Part shown: one piece after another, positions 1 to 8,168 of the stretch
Layout: each line of letters starts with the position of its first letter
Position numbering within the stretch: position 1 is the stretch's first letter
Assembly: GCF_004217145.1 (NCBI RefSeq)
Contig: NZ_SHKR01000012.1
Span: forward strand, 558,001-622,000
Source of the DNA: Kribbella rubisoli
Lineage (GTDB): Bacteria > Actinomycetota > Actinomycetes > Propionibacteriales > Kribbellaceae
Direction: 5' to 3'
DNA length: 64,000 nt
Program-made: the position numbers and the translations under genes
Notes under the pieces: generated by a model
The model's input: only the letters and a program-made list of their open reading frames with translations
Databases searched by the model: none
What the model was told of the DNA's origin: nothing

Positions 1-312
1 TCGTACGACGACGCGCTCGACCTGGTGAACTCGAACCCATACGGCAACGGCACGGCGATCTTCACCAACGACGGCGGCGCGGCGCGACGGTTCCAGAACG
101 AGGTCGAGGTCGGGATGGTCGGCATCAACGTGCCGATCCCGGTCCCGATGGCGTACTACTCGTTCGGCGGCTGGAAGAACTCGCTCTTCGGCGACACGCA
201 CGCGCACGGCACCGAGGGCGTGCACTTCTTCACTCGCGGCAAGGTCGTCACCTCGCGCTGGCTCGACCCGTCCCACGGAGGCATCAATCTGGGCTTCCCC
301 ACCCACGACTGA
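1..312 (+). CDS. mmsA: methylmalonate-semialdehyde dehydrogenase (CoA-acylating), C-terminal part
   Basis: The window opens inside this gene; the last 103 residues are present and the start lies upstream. Enzymes of this family oxidise malonate or methylmalonate semialdehyde to acetyl- or propionyl-CoA with NAD+ and CoA, in the cytoplasm. Visible motifs are [13 protein letters not shown], the [16 protein letters not shown] stretch and the near-terminal [12 protein letters not shown], the usual C-terminal signature of this aldehyde dehydrogenase subgroup. It could serve valine, inositol or beta-alanine breakdown; the neighbours do not decide which. The close homologue iolA cannot be excluded from the fragment alone. 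Confidence 0.88.
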   Translation, partial: SYDDALDLVNSNPYGNGTAIFTNDGGAARRFQNEVEVGMVGINVPIPVPMAYYSFGGWKNSLFGDTHAHGTEGVHFFTRGKVVTSRWLDPSHGGINLGFPTHD

Positions 313-429
313 AAGGCGGGTTTTGGGTGTAGCGTCGAAGACGACCCCCGGGGCATGAGGAGTACCGCGGCGCAGGCAGGGCCATCGGCCCGTCCGATCT
401 TCCGCGAACATCAAGCCCCGGAGTGCGTC

Positions 430-543
430 ATGTCGAAGAACAAGGGCGGACGCGAAGTCCGCAAGCCGAAGCAACCCAAACAGCCGAAACCCAACCCGAG
501 CGACAACGCGATCATCCCGCCCACCAAACAGGCGCGGAAATAG
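430..543 (+). CDS. small basic Lys/Pro-rich protein
   Basis: A 37-residue protein starting MSKNKGGREVRKPKQ and continuing with repeated KQPKP units to a basic end. I recall short proteins with the same KNKGGREVRKPKQ opening in other bacteria, but no function is known to me. It is probably unstructured and could bind nucleic acid, which is inference. An in-frame start at 355 exists, but the recognisable part begins at 430. The gene stands alone in the 392-bp gap between the dehydrogenase and the gene at 704. I see nothing clear in 544-703. Confidence 0.5.
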   Translation: MSKNKGGREVRKPKQPKQPKPNPSDNAIIPPTKQARK

Positions 544-703
544 CGGCCGTTGACCGGCGAGGTGAGGTTGGGTAGCTTCTTGAGGGCGTCGTGAGGACGC
601 GCCGAGACTCGCCGGAAGGCTGGAAGCCACCTCACGTTCCTTCCGTGTGAGCTGCTGACGCTCTCTTGTGGCCCGTGCGAGTCCGGGCGCGAGAGGATGC
701 GTT

Positions 704-1852
704 GTGAAGCTGTTGCCTGATCGGCCGAGTATCGAGTTCCTGCGCAAGGAAGCGAAGGATCTGCTGGCGGTACTGCGCGATTCCAGCCCGGAGACGTCGC
801 TCGCCGAGGCGCAGCGGGCGTTGGCCGCGGAGTACGGCGTACGAGACTGGCCGGCGTTGAAGGCCGAGGTCGAACGCCGGGTGGCCGCCACGCCCGCTGC
901 ACCGAACGGGCTGGCCGAAGCGCTCGCCGGAGCATTCGGTCTGGGCACGGTGACCGCCGCGCCCAGACCTGTTTCGTTCACCGCGATGGGGCGGTGCTGG
1001 GAGCTGACGACCGACCGCGGGCGGTGGTTGGCGGTAACGGTCTTCGACTGGATCACCAACGAGCAGGCGGAGCTCGGCGCGCGACTGCGGGATGCCGCCG
1101 CCGCGGTCGGGGTGGCCGCGCCGGTCGCCGTACGGAGTCCGCGTGGTCTGCTCGTCGAGGGCGTGCAGGACGAGAACTGGCGAATTCACGAGTGGCTCGA
1201 GGTCGGGCCGTCGCCCGCGTTGCCGGTGTCTGCGGACGTGGCCAGACGGGCGGGTGCGGCGTACGGGAAGCTGCATGCGTTGGCGATCCCGACCGAGACG
1301 CCGATGAATCCGTACATCGTCTGGCGGCGACCCGAGTCCGAATGGGACAAGTTGCTGGAGCGGGCCCGAACAGCCGGCAAGCCGTGGGCTGATCGGCTGG
1401 AGGCGGTGCTGCCGTTATGGCTCGATCTGCAGACGATCGAGGCAGAGGTCGATCCCGCGGAGCTCATTCTCTGCAACAGCAATCTGATCCCGACGCATGT
1501 CCGGCTGGGGCGAGACGGCGAGCTGATCGTGATGGAGTGGGACTTCACCGGCTCTATGACGCCTGCGCTGGAGCTGGGATCGGCGCTGACGCAGTGGGTG
1601 ATGCGGCCGACCGTCAACCACAAGGCGCTCGCGGCGTTCCGGGAGGGGTACGGCGAGTGGCCGGCGATCGAGCTGTCTTCGTTCAGTGCAGCGATCAGCA
1701 GCTGGCTGAACTGGGCGTACAACGCGATCTGCGAGGCGATCGATCCGCAGGACTCCGACCACGCGGAGTTCGCCGAGCGCGAGGCCGTCGGGGTGCTCGA
1801 CCGGCCGATGACTCGTGTGGGCCTCGAGCAACTACTTGAGGTTCGAGAGTAG
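704..1852 (+). CDS. aminoglycoside phosphotransferase-like protein with degenerate active site
   Basis: 382 residues. Residues 1-60 form the short helical module often found before ankyrin or kinase-like domains (AKDLLAVLRD, LAEAQRALAAEYGVRDWPALKAEV). The rest has the layout of an APH/choline-kinase-fold protein. The usual HGDLHPxN catalytic loop is replaced by NSNLIPTH, so the catalytic Asp and metal-binding Asn appear as Asn and His, and the following iDWE motif reads MEWD. It may bind nucleotide or substrate without being an active kinase. GTG at 704 is chosen because GAGAGG (691-696) precedes it. Its end overlaps the convergent LysR gene by 21 bp. Confidence 0.65.
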   Translation: MKLLPDRPSIEFLRKEAKDLLAVLRDSSPETSLAEAQRALAAEYGVRDWPALKAEVERRVAATPAAPNGLAEALAGAFGLGTVTAAPRPVSFTAMGRCWELTTDRGRWLAVTVFDWITNEQAELGARLRDAAAAVGVAAPVAVRSPRGLLVEGVQDENWRIHEWLEVGPSPALPVSADVARRAGAAYGKLHALAIPTETPMNPYIVWRRPESEWDKLLERARTAGKPWADRLEAVLPLWLDLQTIEAEVDPAELILCNSNLIPTHVRLGRDGELIVMEWDFTGSMTPALELGSALTQWVMRPTVNHKALAAFREGYGEWPAIELSSFSAAISSWLNWAYNAICEAIDPQDSDHAEFAEREAVGVLDRPMTRVGLEQLLEVRE

Positions 1853-2779
1853 AAGGGCGGCTGGTTCGGACAGGTCGCCGTGAAGGAGTTCGGTTCTGTG
1901 GACCAGACGCGGACTCATCACAGGGACGGTGCTCGGAGCCGGAACTGATCGGGGCAGCACGGCCAGGCCGTGGCCGCTGGTGATCAAGGTGAGGAGGGTG
2001 TGGAGGTCTGTGCCTGCGTAGGTGAAGGCCGGGCGGAAGCCGTCGGAGCCGGTTGCTGCGCGCAGGACCGGGAGCGGCGCGGCGAGGTCCGGTGCGTCGA
2101 TCCAGCGGGCGTCGGCGAGGTCCCGCAACGCGAGACCTCGCCGGCCGGCCAACGGATGGTCGTTGGGGAGGGCAACAATCAGGTCGTCGTGGGCGACCGG
2201 CGTGGTGCGCAGATGCACGGCATCGGAGAGCCGGAGTGGGTCGCTGGGGGCGGCTACTCCGTCGACGAGTCCGATGGCGAAGGTCCCGGCGGCCACACCC
2301 TCCACAACCTCGTCCCGACCACAGACAGTCAGCGTCACCTCGGTGCCGGGGTGCGACCGCCGCACCTCACGCAACGCGACGGCGAGCGCACCGGGCTGCG
2401 CTGCGGCGCCGGCGTCGGCACCGGCTCCGGCACCGGCACCGGCTCCGGCACCGGCTCCGGCGGTGGCACCGGCTCCGGCGGTGGCCAGTGGTGTGGTTGC
2501 GAGGATCAAGGCTGTCGGCGGTTGGGCGAGGGTGCGGCGTACGTCGGCTCGGGCGGTGGCCAGTCGGAGCAGGATGGGCGCGGCATGTTCGAGAAGACGT
2601 TCGCCGGCCGGCGTCGGGGTGACCGGGCGGCGGCGGAGCAGCGGCGTACCCAAGTCGTTCTCGAGCGCGGAGATGTGCTGGGAGACGGCTGACTGGGTGT
2701 ACCCGAGGCGTTCGGCGGCGGCGGAGAACGAGCCGCATTCGGCCACCGTCACGAACGTCCGCAGCAGATGTGGATCCAC
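1832..2779 (-). CDS. LysR-family transcriptional regulator with Ala-Gly repeat
   Basis: 315 residues. Residues 1-60 are a clear LysR winged helix (LLRTFVTVAECGSFSAAAERL, YTQSAVSQHISALE). The effector-binding domain follows. Between them, at about residues 99-127, lies a run of alternating Gly, Ala and Thr encoded by a 6/12-bp tandem repeat (2399-2482), which is not usual in LysR proteins. The start is GTG at 2779. It is divergent from the amidotransferase-like gene at 2856, a typical LysR target arrangement, so that gene is a candidate target. The C-terminus overlaps the kinase-like gene. Confidence 0.88.
   Translation of the reverse strand: MDPHLLRTFVTVAECGSFSAAAERLGYTQSAVSQHISALENDLGTPLLRRRPVTPTPAGERLLEHAAPILLRLATARADVRRTLAQPPTALILATTPLATAGAGATAGAGAGAGAGAGAGADAGAAAQPGALAVALREVRRSHPGTEVTLTVCGRDEVVEGVAAGTFAIGLVDGVAAPSDPLRLSDAVHLRTTPVAHDDLIVALPNDHPLAGRRGLALRDLADARWIDAPDLAAPLPVLRAATGSDGFRPAFTYAGTDLHTLLTLITSGHGLAVLPRSVPAPSTVPVMSPRLVHRTELLHGDLSEPAALLLSNLK
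2399..2482 (-). repeat. in-frame GCCGGT/GCCGGA tandem repeat in LysR gene
   Basis: On the minus strand, units GCCGGT and GCCGGA alternate with a few GCCACC variants over about 84 bp, encoding Gly-Ala with occasional Thr and one Asp. The period is 6 or 12 bp, so length changes would keep the reading frame. Confidence 0.85.
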
Positions 2780-2855
2780 GCGGATCAGTATCGCTTATAC
2801 AGAGTGCAGAGATCATCGTTGGCGCTGATACATGCATCGCGGTGAGGATGGAGCC

Positions 2856-3587
2856 ATGAACGCCTACTCCGGACGCATCGCCCTCGTCGGTGATCGCTCG
2901 CCGCATGTCCGCTCGCACGTCCGCGTACCCGGGCTCCTCGACCGCCTGCGGGACCGCGACAACCTCGACTTCGACGCCTACTGGATCCCGACCGAGCAGG
3001 TGGACGAGGCGCTCGAAGGCTTCGACGGGATCTGGCTCCTCCCCGGCAGCCCGTACCGCAGCGAGGCCGGCGCGATCACCGCGATCCGGATCGCCCGCGA
3101 GCGCGGCATCCCGTTCCTCGGCACGTGTGCCGGGTTCCAGCACGCGATGCTCGAGTTCGCCCGCAACGTCTGCGGTGCGTCGCAGGCACAGCACGGCGAG
3201 AGCACCCCGGACGCCGACGACCTGCTGATCGTCCCGCTCGCGTGCTCACTCGACGGTCATGAGGGCGCGATCCAGGTGACCCCGGGCACCCGGGCGGCCG
3301 CGCTCCTGGGCGTCGAGCGATCGATGGAGCGCTACCACTGCTCGTACGGCCTCGACACCACCAGACTCGATCTGCTGCGCGAGCACGGCCTGGTCTTCAG
3401 CGGGTATGACGACGAGGGCGATCCGCGCATCGCGGAGCTACCCGATCACCCGTTCTACCTCGCCACGCTGTTCCAGCCGGAGCTGGCCGGCGACGGCACG
3501 CGACCGCACCCGTTCATCCGGGCGTTCGCGCGCGCCGCGGCTCAGAGGGCAGTCGCAGGCCGCGGCGTCATCCCGGCCGCGACGTAG
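2856..3587 (+). CDS. CTP synthase C-terminal-like class I amidotransferase protein
   Basis: 243 residues, matching the family named CTP synthase C-terminal region-related (seleno)protein. The nucleophile elbow reads FLGTCAGFQHA with Cys91. The canonical His-Pro-Glu of triad glutaminases appears as FQPE, so the catalytic His is replaced by Gln; glutaminase activity is therefore doubtful. No synthetase domain is attached. ATG 2856 follows GGAG at 2850-2853. It is divergent from the LysR gene, a possible regulator. The 3' end overlaps the convergent dehydrogenase by 46 bp. Its substrate is unknown. Confidence 0.75.
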   Translation: MNAYSGRIALVGDRSPHVRSHVRVPGLLDRLRDRDNLDFDAYWIPTEQVDEALEGFDGIWLLPGSPYRSEAGAITAIRIARERGIPFLGTCAGFQHAMLEFARNVCGASQAQHGESTPDADDLLIVPLACSLDGHEGAIQVTPGTRAAALLGVERSMERYHCSYGLDTTRLDLLREHGLVFSGYDDEGDPRIAELPDHPFYLATLFQPELAGDGTRPHPFIRAFARAAAQRAVAGRGVIPAAT

Positions 3588-4543
3588 CAGGCGTCGATGA
3601 GCTCCATCGTCGCCAGGGCGTCGTCGGCGTCGGTGAGCACCGGGGCGCCGTTGCGGACGGCGCCGGTGAAGGCCTCGAGCTGATACGTCCACGACGTACG
3701 CGTGCCGCGGTGCTCGACCCAGGTGTCCTCCTTGGTCGTGACCACCACGCGGTCGTCGCGCTGCGGCAGCACGTAAACCGGCGCGAACGCCTCACCGCGA
3801 CTGCCGACGACCTTCAGGCTGAACTCGACCTCCTCGGCCGCCATGCTGGTCCGCACCGCACCGGTCGCGCCGTTCGGGAACTCCAGGTCCGCGTTCAGCC
3901 ATTCGTCCACGCCAGGGAGCCGCTTCCGCTCACCGGCCCGCGCGCTGACGAGCCGCGGCGCGCCACCGGCGTACGGCGTGAACATCCGCTGGGCATGCAG
4001 CGCGTAGCAACCGACGTCCATCACGGCCCCACCGGCCAGCGGCAGGGACCAGCGTGGGTCGTCCTCCGGCGGCGGGGGCATCACCATCGTCGTCTCAACG
4101 TGCTGCAGGTCGCCGAGCTCACCCTTGGCGACCAGCTCCAGCAATCGGCGCATCACCGGGTGGTACGCGTAGTGGAACGCCTCCATGAAGACCAGTCCGG
4201 ACGAGTGGACAGCGTCCCGCACCTGCCTCGCCTCGGCGGCGTTGCTGGCGGACGGCTTCTCGGTCAGCACGTGTTTGCCCGCGGCAAGCGCCTTGAGGTT
4301 CCACGGCCCGTGCAGGCCGTTGGCCAGCGGGTTGTAGATCGCCTCGACCTCGGGATCGTCGAGCAGTTCCTGGTACGACGCGTGCACCCGTTCGACCCCG
4401 TGCTCGGCGGCGAAGGCCTCGGCGCGGTCGGCGTCGCGCGCGGCGACCGCGACCAGCCGGGCGCCGGTCAGCTTGGCCGGCTCGACAATGGCCCGGCCCG
4501 AGATCCGGGCGGCACCGAGAATCCCGATCCGCAGCGGTTCCAT
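3542..4543 (-). CDS. Gfo/Idh/MocA family NAD(P)-dependent oxidoreductase
   Basis: 333 residues. It starts with a Rossmann fold (RIGILGAARISGRAI), carries the HVLTEKPSA motif with the family's EKP lysine, and the C-terminal alpha/beta domain with GGAVMDVGCY. Members oxidise or reduce hydroxyls of sugars, cyclitols or related polyols. The start at 4543 is chosen because GGAGAAGG precedes the ATG; the longer open frame upstream has no such signal. It is 173 bp downstream of the dioxygenase gene on the same strand, so the two may be co-transcribed. Substrate not predictable. Confidence 0.82.
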   Translation of the reverse strand: MEPLRIGILGAARISGRAIVEPAKLTGARLVAVAARDADRAEAFAAEHGVERVHASYQELLDDPEVEAIYNPLANGLHGPWNLKALAAGKHVLTEKPSASNAAEARQVRDAVHSSGLVFMEAFHYAYHPVMRRLLELVAKGELGDLQHVETTMVMPPPPEDDPRWSLPLAGGAVMDVGCYALHAQRMFTPYAGGAPRLVSARAGERKRLPGVDEWLNADLEFPNGATGAVRTSMAAEEVEFSLKVVGSRGEAFAPVYVLPQRDDRVVVTTKEDTWVEHRGTRTSWTYQLEAFTGAVRNGAPVLTDADDALATMELIDACYVAAGMTPRPATAL

Positions 4544-4716
4544 GCCTTCTCCTTCGAGGGTCGGCCGCACGGGCGGCGTACGGCGGTGCGTCCACGAGGC
4601 GCGTGTTCCGCCGGTAAGGGTAGCTCCCGGACCGGACAGCGAACGCGCCATCCTGCCTGACGATCACTCCGGCCCGACAGCGGCTGCCCGTGATCCGGAC
4701 GCGGTTCACCCAACGT

Positions 4717-5853
4717 TCACGCGTTTCTGTCGTCTGTCTGTCGCCGGTCGGCATGTTCGACGAGTGCCTGGTGCAACCGGTCGGGGTGCCAACGCTCCGT
4801 GACCGCGGACCGCAGTACGTCGGCCTGGGACTGTGGCGCGAGCCCGCCGATCGGCTGGTCGCGATCGAGATTGGTCGGGAACGCATAGCCCTCGGCCGTC
4901 GCCGCGATCACGTTCTCGACCGCTGCCGGGTCGTCCACGGCGATCAGGGCGGGATAGACCGCTTCTATCATCCTGGCCCGGTCGATGCTCTCCATCGCGC
5001 GGCCGAACGCGGACGAGACCTGCAGGAGGTTCGCCATCCGCTTGATGTCGGCCGAATGGTTGCTCCCGGCAGCATGGAACAGCGCCGGGTTGAAGAACAC
5101 CGCGTCGCCCTTCTCGAGCGGCAACTGCACGTGGTTCTCGACGAAATGCGCCTGGAACTCGGGCCGCCGGTACGCGAGGTAGCCCAGCCCGTACTTCTGC
5201 GAGTGCGGCAGATACAGCGTCGGCCCCGACTCGATCGGCATGTCGCAGTGCGCGACCGCGCCCTGCAAAGTCAGCACGGACGACAGGCGATGCACATGCT
5301 CCGGGTACTGCGCCGCCACCTCGTCGGACTGGAATCCCAGGTGATAGTCGCGGTGCACCGTCTGCCCCTCGCCGCCCGGGTTCACCACGTTCACCTGTGA
5401 CGTGACCTGGTACGCCGGCCCGAGCCAGGCAGCCGACACCAACGCGAGCAGATCGTTCGCGTAGTACGCCGTGAACACGTCAGGCGCACCGACCGCAAGC
5501 TTCTCGAGCGCGTTCCAGACCCGGTCGTTCGCACCCGGCTTCGCGAAGTGGTCGCCGGCCGCGACGCCGGACCGATGCTGCTCGTCGATCAGCCGGTTGA
5601 ACTCGACGGTCGTGGCATCGACCACATCGTTGCTGAAGGCCCCTTTCAGTACGACGATCCCCGGCCCGTCGGCGAACGCCCGGACGAACTCGGTCTGTAC
5701 GTCGCGTGGATCGGCCGCCCGGACCCGCGTGGCGTCGTACACCGGGACCTGCTGCTCGACGGCCGCAGCATGGGGGTAGTCGGCAGGGTCGGTCTTGTCC
5801 TCGAGGACGGTGAGCAGGTCGTCGAGCCGGACATCGGCAGGGTTCAGCCACAT
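4717..5853 (-). CDS. phytanoyl-CoA dioxygenase (PhyH) family protein
   Basis: 378 residues. The HxD metal-binding pair is in TVHRDYHLGF and a distal His in NPALFHAAGSN, as expected for Fe(II)/2-oxoglutarate oxygenases of the PhyH family. Bacterial PhyH proteins hydroxylate many small molecules, so the name does not imply phytanic acid as substrate. The ATG at 5853 lies two bases after the stop of the upstream FAD oxidoreductase, so they form an operon. Together they suggest successive oxidation of one metabolite. Cytoplasmic; no signal peptide. Confidence 0.8.
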   Translation of the reverse strand: MWLNPADVRLDDLLTVLEDKTDPADYPHAAAVEQQVPVYDATRVRAADPRDVQTEFVRAFADGPGIVVLKGAFSNDVVDATTVEFNRLIDEQHRSGVAAGDHFAKPGANDRVWNALEKLAVGAPDVFTAYYANDLLALVSAAWLGPAYQVTSQVNVVNPGGEGQTVHRDYHLGFQSDEVAAQYPEHVHRLSSVLTLQGAVAHCDMPIESGPTLYLPHSQKYGLGYLAYRRPEFQAHFVENHVQLPLEKGDAVFFNPALFHAAGSNHSADIKRMANLLQVSSAFGRAMESIDRARMIEAVYPALIAVDDPAAVENVIAATAEGYAFPTNLDRDQPIGGLAPQSQADVLRSAVTERWHPDRLHQALVEHADRRQTDDRNA

Positions 5854-5855
5854 GG

Positions 5856-7364
5856 CTACAGATTGCTTGACCAGCTGAGCACCTGTCCACGTTCGAGCAG
5901 TCTGGCCTGCAGCTTCTCCACATCTACAGCTTGTACGTCGGTCCGCGCGCGCAGCGATTGCACTGCGGCGACTGCGGCCGACTCGGCCAGTACGCAGAAG
6001 ACAGGCTCCATCCGCGTCGCGGCGTACCCGATGTGGGAGGCGGACAGGCAGACCGGGACCAGGAGGTTGCCGGTCTGCTGTGGAGTGATGGCACGGTAGG
6101 GGACCGGGTACGGCCGGCCGGTGCCGAGGTGGCCGCCGATGAACATGTCGCCCTCGGTGGCCACGCCCAGCTGGCCGGATGCGTTGCGGCTGGCAATGCG
6201 CCGTACCGGATAGACGTCTACACCGAACAGGGCAAGACCGATGCTGTCCGCTGGTTCGGTCTGGTTGATGACGTCGGCGTGCGTGATCGTGTACTGACCT
6301 TCGAGCCGCCGGCAGACCCTGATGTACAGCTGCGGCGGCCAGCCGTCCGTCTCCGGGAAGACGCTCCCGTCCAGTCCGTACGCCGCTGTCTCCGCACGGA
6401 ACGCTGCTGGCACAGACGGGTCCGTCGACAGGAAGTGGTGCAGTCCACGGAGGTAATCGAGGTGTTGACGCCAGATGCGCGAGCGGGCGTCCCAGCCGCC
6501 GTCCTGGTACTCGCGGCTCAGTCCGAGCGGAGCATTGGTGATCAGAGAACCACGCTGGTAGTTGTACTCGCCTGAATTGATCCAGCCGGGGAAGATGCCG
6601 GACAGGTCCTCTGCGTGCTCGAGGTAGCGCCGGACCAGCTCGTAGTCGGCCGGTGAGTAGTTGTCGGGCGGTGTGAGTTCCACGCGCTTGGCAGGGTCGG
6701 TGGTGACGTAGAAGCGGTAGTTGTAGGCCTGCGTGTAGTCATCGCCTGCACCTATCGCCATGCCGTGGTCGTCTTCGACCAGCGGTAGCAGTCCGCTCGT
6801 GCTGTCACCAGGGACGACGTACGGGTCGATCGGGGTCCAGTTGGTGACCGGACGGACGCCTGCGATCTCTTCGCCGAAGGTGTCCTGGGACTCGCGTCCG
6901 GTTCGGTAGGGGACACCGGCCAGGGCCATCAGGTCGCCCTCGTACGACGCGTCGATGAAGAACTCCGCCTGGATCTCGCCATCGTGCAGAGAGTCGGCGG
7001 CCGGGACGCCCCATCGGTCCGGCGTCGACGTCTCGAGCTCGATCGAGCTGATCCGGTTGCCCGTGCGCGTCACCGATCGCACGCGGCGTTCGAAGATCAC
7101 CTCGATACCAGCCACGGCAATCCACTCGTGGAACGCGCGCATCACCTCGTGCGGGTGAGTGCCGAAGCCGAACACCACGTCCCGGGTCAGCCCGCCCGCG
7201 GCAGCCGGGACCGGGCAGTCCTGCGCCGGCTTTATCCCCGCACCGAGCATGCCGCCGAGCCACCGACTCGGCTCGATCAGCACCACCGACGCACCTTCCT
7301 GGTACGCCGTCATCGCCGCGACGCAGCCCGCGGCCGTTCCTCCGTAAACGCAGACATCCACCAT
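5856..7364 (-). CDS. FAD-dependent oxidoreductase (FAD_oxidored family)
   Basis: 502 residues. The N-terminal dinucleotide fold VDVCVYGGTAAGCVAAMTA, followed by IEPSRWLGGM, places it in the large FAD_oxidored family often annotated as FAD-dependent oxidoreductase or xanthan lyase-like. Late motifs include DVYPVRRIAS and PYRAITP. No signal peptide is visible. ATG 7364 is chosen because the flavin fold starts at once; GTG at 7373 is an alternative. It leads an operon with the dioxygenase and is divergent from an AraC regulator 57 bp away, a probable local regulator. Substrate unknown. Confidence 0.75.
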   Translation of the reverse strand: MVDVCVYGGTAAGCVAAMTAYQEGASVVLIEPSRWLGGMLGAGIKPAQDCPVPAAAGGLTRDVVFGFGTHPHEVMRAFHEWIAVAGIEVIFERRVRSVTRTGNRISSIELETSTPDRWGVPAADSLHDGEIQAEFFIDASYEGDLMALAGVPYRTGRESQDTFGEEIAGVRPVTNWTPIDPYVVPGDSTSGLLPLVEDDHGMAIGAGDDYTQAYNYRFYVTTDPAKRVELTPPDNYSPADYELVRRYLEHAEDLSGIFPGWINSGEYNYQRGSLITNAPLGLSREYQDGGWDARSRIWRQHLDYLRGLHHFLSTDPSVPAAFRAETAAYGLDGSVFPETDGWPPQLYIRVCRRLEGQYTITHADVINQTEPADSIGLALFGVDVYPVRRIASRNASGQLGVATEGDMFIGGHLGTGRPYPVPYRAITPQQTGNLLVPVCLSASHIGYAATRMEPVFCVLAESAAVAAVQSLRARTDVQAVDVEKLQARLLERGQVLSWSSNL

Positions 7365-7420
7365 GCCATGCACTCTGCAACAGCCGGTGTCGATGGAAAA
7401 TAGCGGCTCTGAGCAGGTCC

Positions 7421-8149
7421 ATGTACTTTCTTGCCATGCTCGAGTTGGACGGCTACCTCCTCGCGCCGCCCCGGCCGCAGTTCGCTCTGCCCTTCGACAC
7501 CTACGACACCTGGTGCCTTCTGCTCCCGGCCGCCGGCTCCTTCGACTACCAGGTCGGCGACGCGCACGGGACCGCCAAGTTCGGCGACGTCGTCATCTGC
7601 CCGCCCGGCGGTATCCTCCACCGCCGCATGCGCACGCGAACGTCGTTCTTCCACGCCCGCTTCACCACCGAGTTGGAGCCGCCAAGCGGCCGCACCCGGG
7701 TCCGCGACCTCGACCGCCTCCGCGGCAACCTCAAGCTGCTCGAGGATGCCGCCACCGCGATCGCCACCCACGTCGTCACCGACCTCGTCCTCATGCTCAT
7801 GCTCAACCGCGCTGGCTCCCCGCGAGACCCGTTGGTTCACAGCGCGCTGACTTACCTCAACGAGCACTACGCCGAACCGGAAGTGTCGTTGACCGAGCTG
7901 GCAGCCGCCCTCGGCATCAGCCCGTCACAGCTCTCCCGGCGCTTCCGCGCGGTCCGCGGCACGACACCGGTCGCCTACCTGCGCGACCTGCGCCTGCAGA
8001 AGGCGCGTGAGCTGCTGGCCGAGACCGACCAGACGCTCCAGGTCATTGCAGAGCACACCGGCTATCGCAGCGGGTTCTACCTCAGCAGAGTGTTCAGTGC
8101 GCAGACAGGGCAGTCGCCGTCGGAGTATCGCCGTACCAGTCGGGTCTGA
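7421..8149 (+). CDS. AraC-family transcriptional regulator
   Basis: 242 residues. The N-terminal half looks like a small cupin-type sensor (GSFDYQVGDAHG, KFGDVVICPPGG). The C-terminal ~100 residues are the double helix-turn-helix of AraC proteins (LTELAAALGISPSQLSRRFRA, then GYRSGFYLSRVFSAQTGQSP). It is divergent from the FAD oxidoreductase/dioxygenase operon and is followed after 19 bp by a dehydrogenase gene on the same strand, so it probably controls this cluster. Start 7421 is preceded by a weak AGCAGG; 7436 is possible. Confidence 0.87.
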   Translation: MYFLAMLELDGYLLAPPRPQFALPFDTYDTWCLLLPAAGSFDYQVGDAHGTAKFGDVVICPPGGILHRRMRTRTSFFHARFTTELEPPSGRTRVRDLDRLRGNLKLLEDAATAIATHVVTDLVLMLMLNRAGSPRDPLVHSALTYLNEHYAEPEVSLTELAAALGISPSQLSRRFRAVRGTTPVAYLRDLRLQKARELLAETDQTLQVIAEHTGYRSGFYLSRVFSAQTGQSPSEYRRTSRV

Positions 8150-8168
8150 AGCGTTCTAGGGTTTGACT

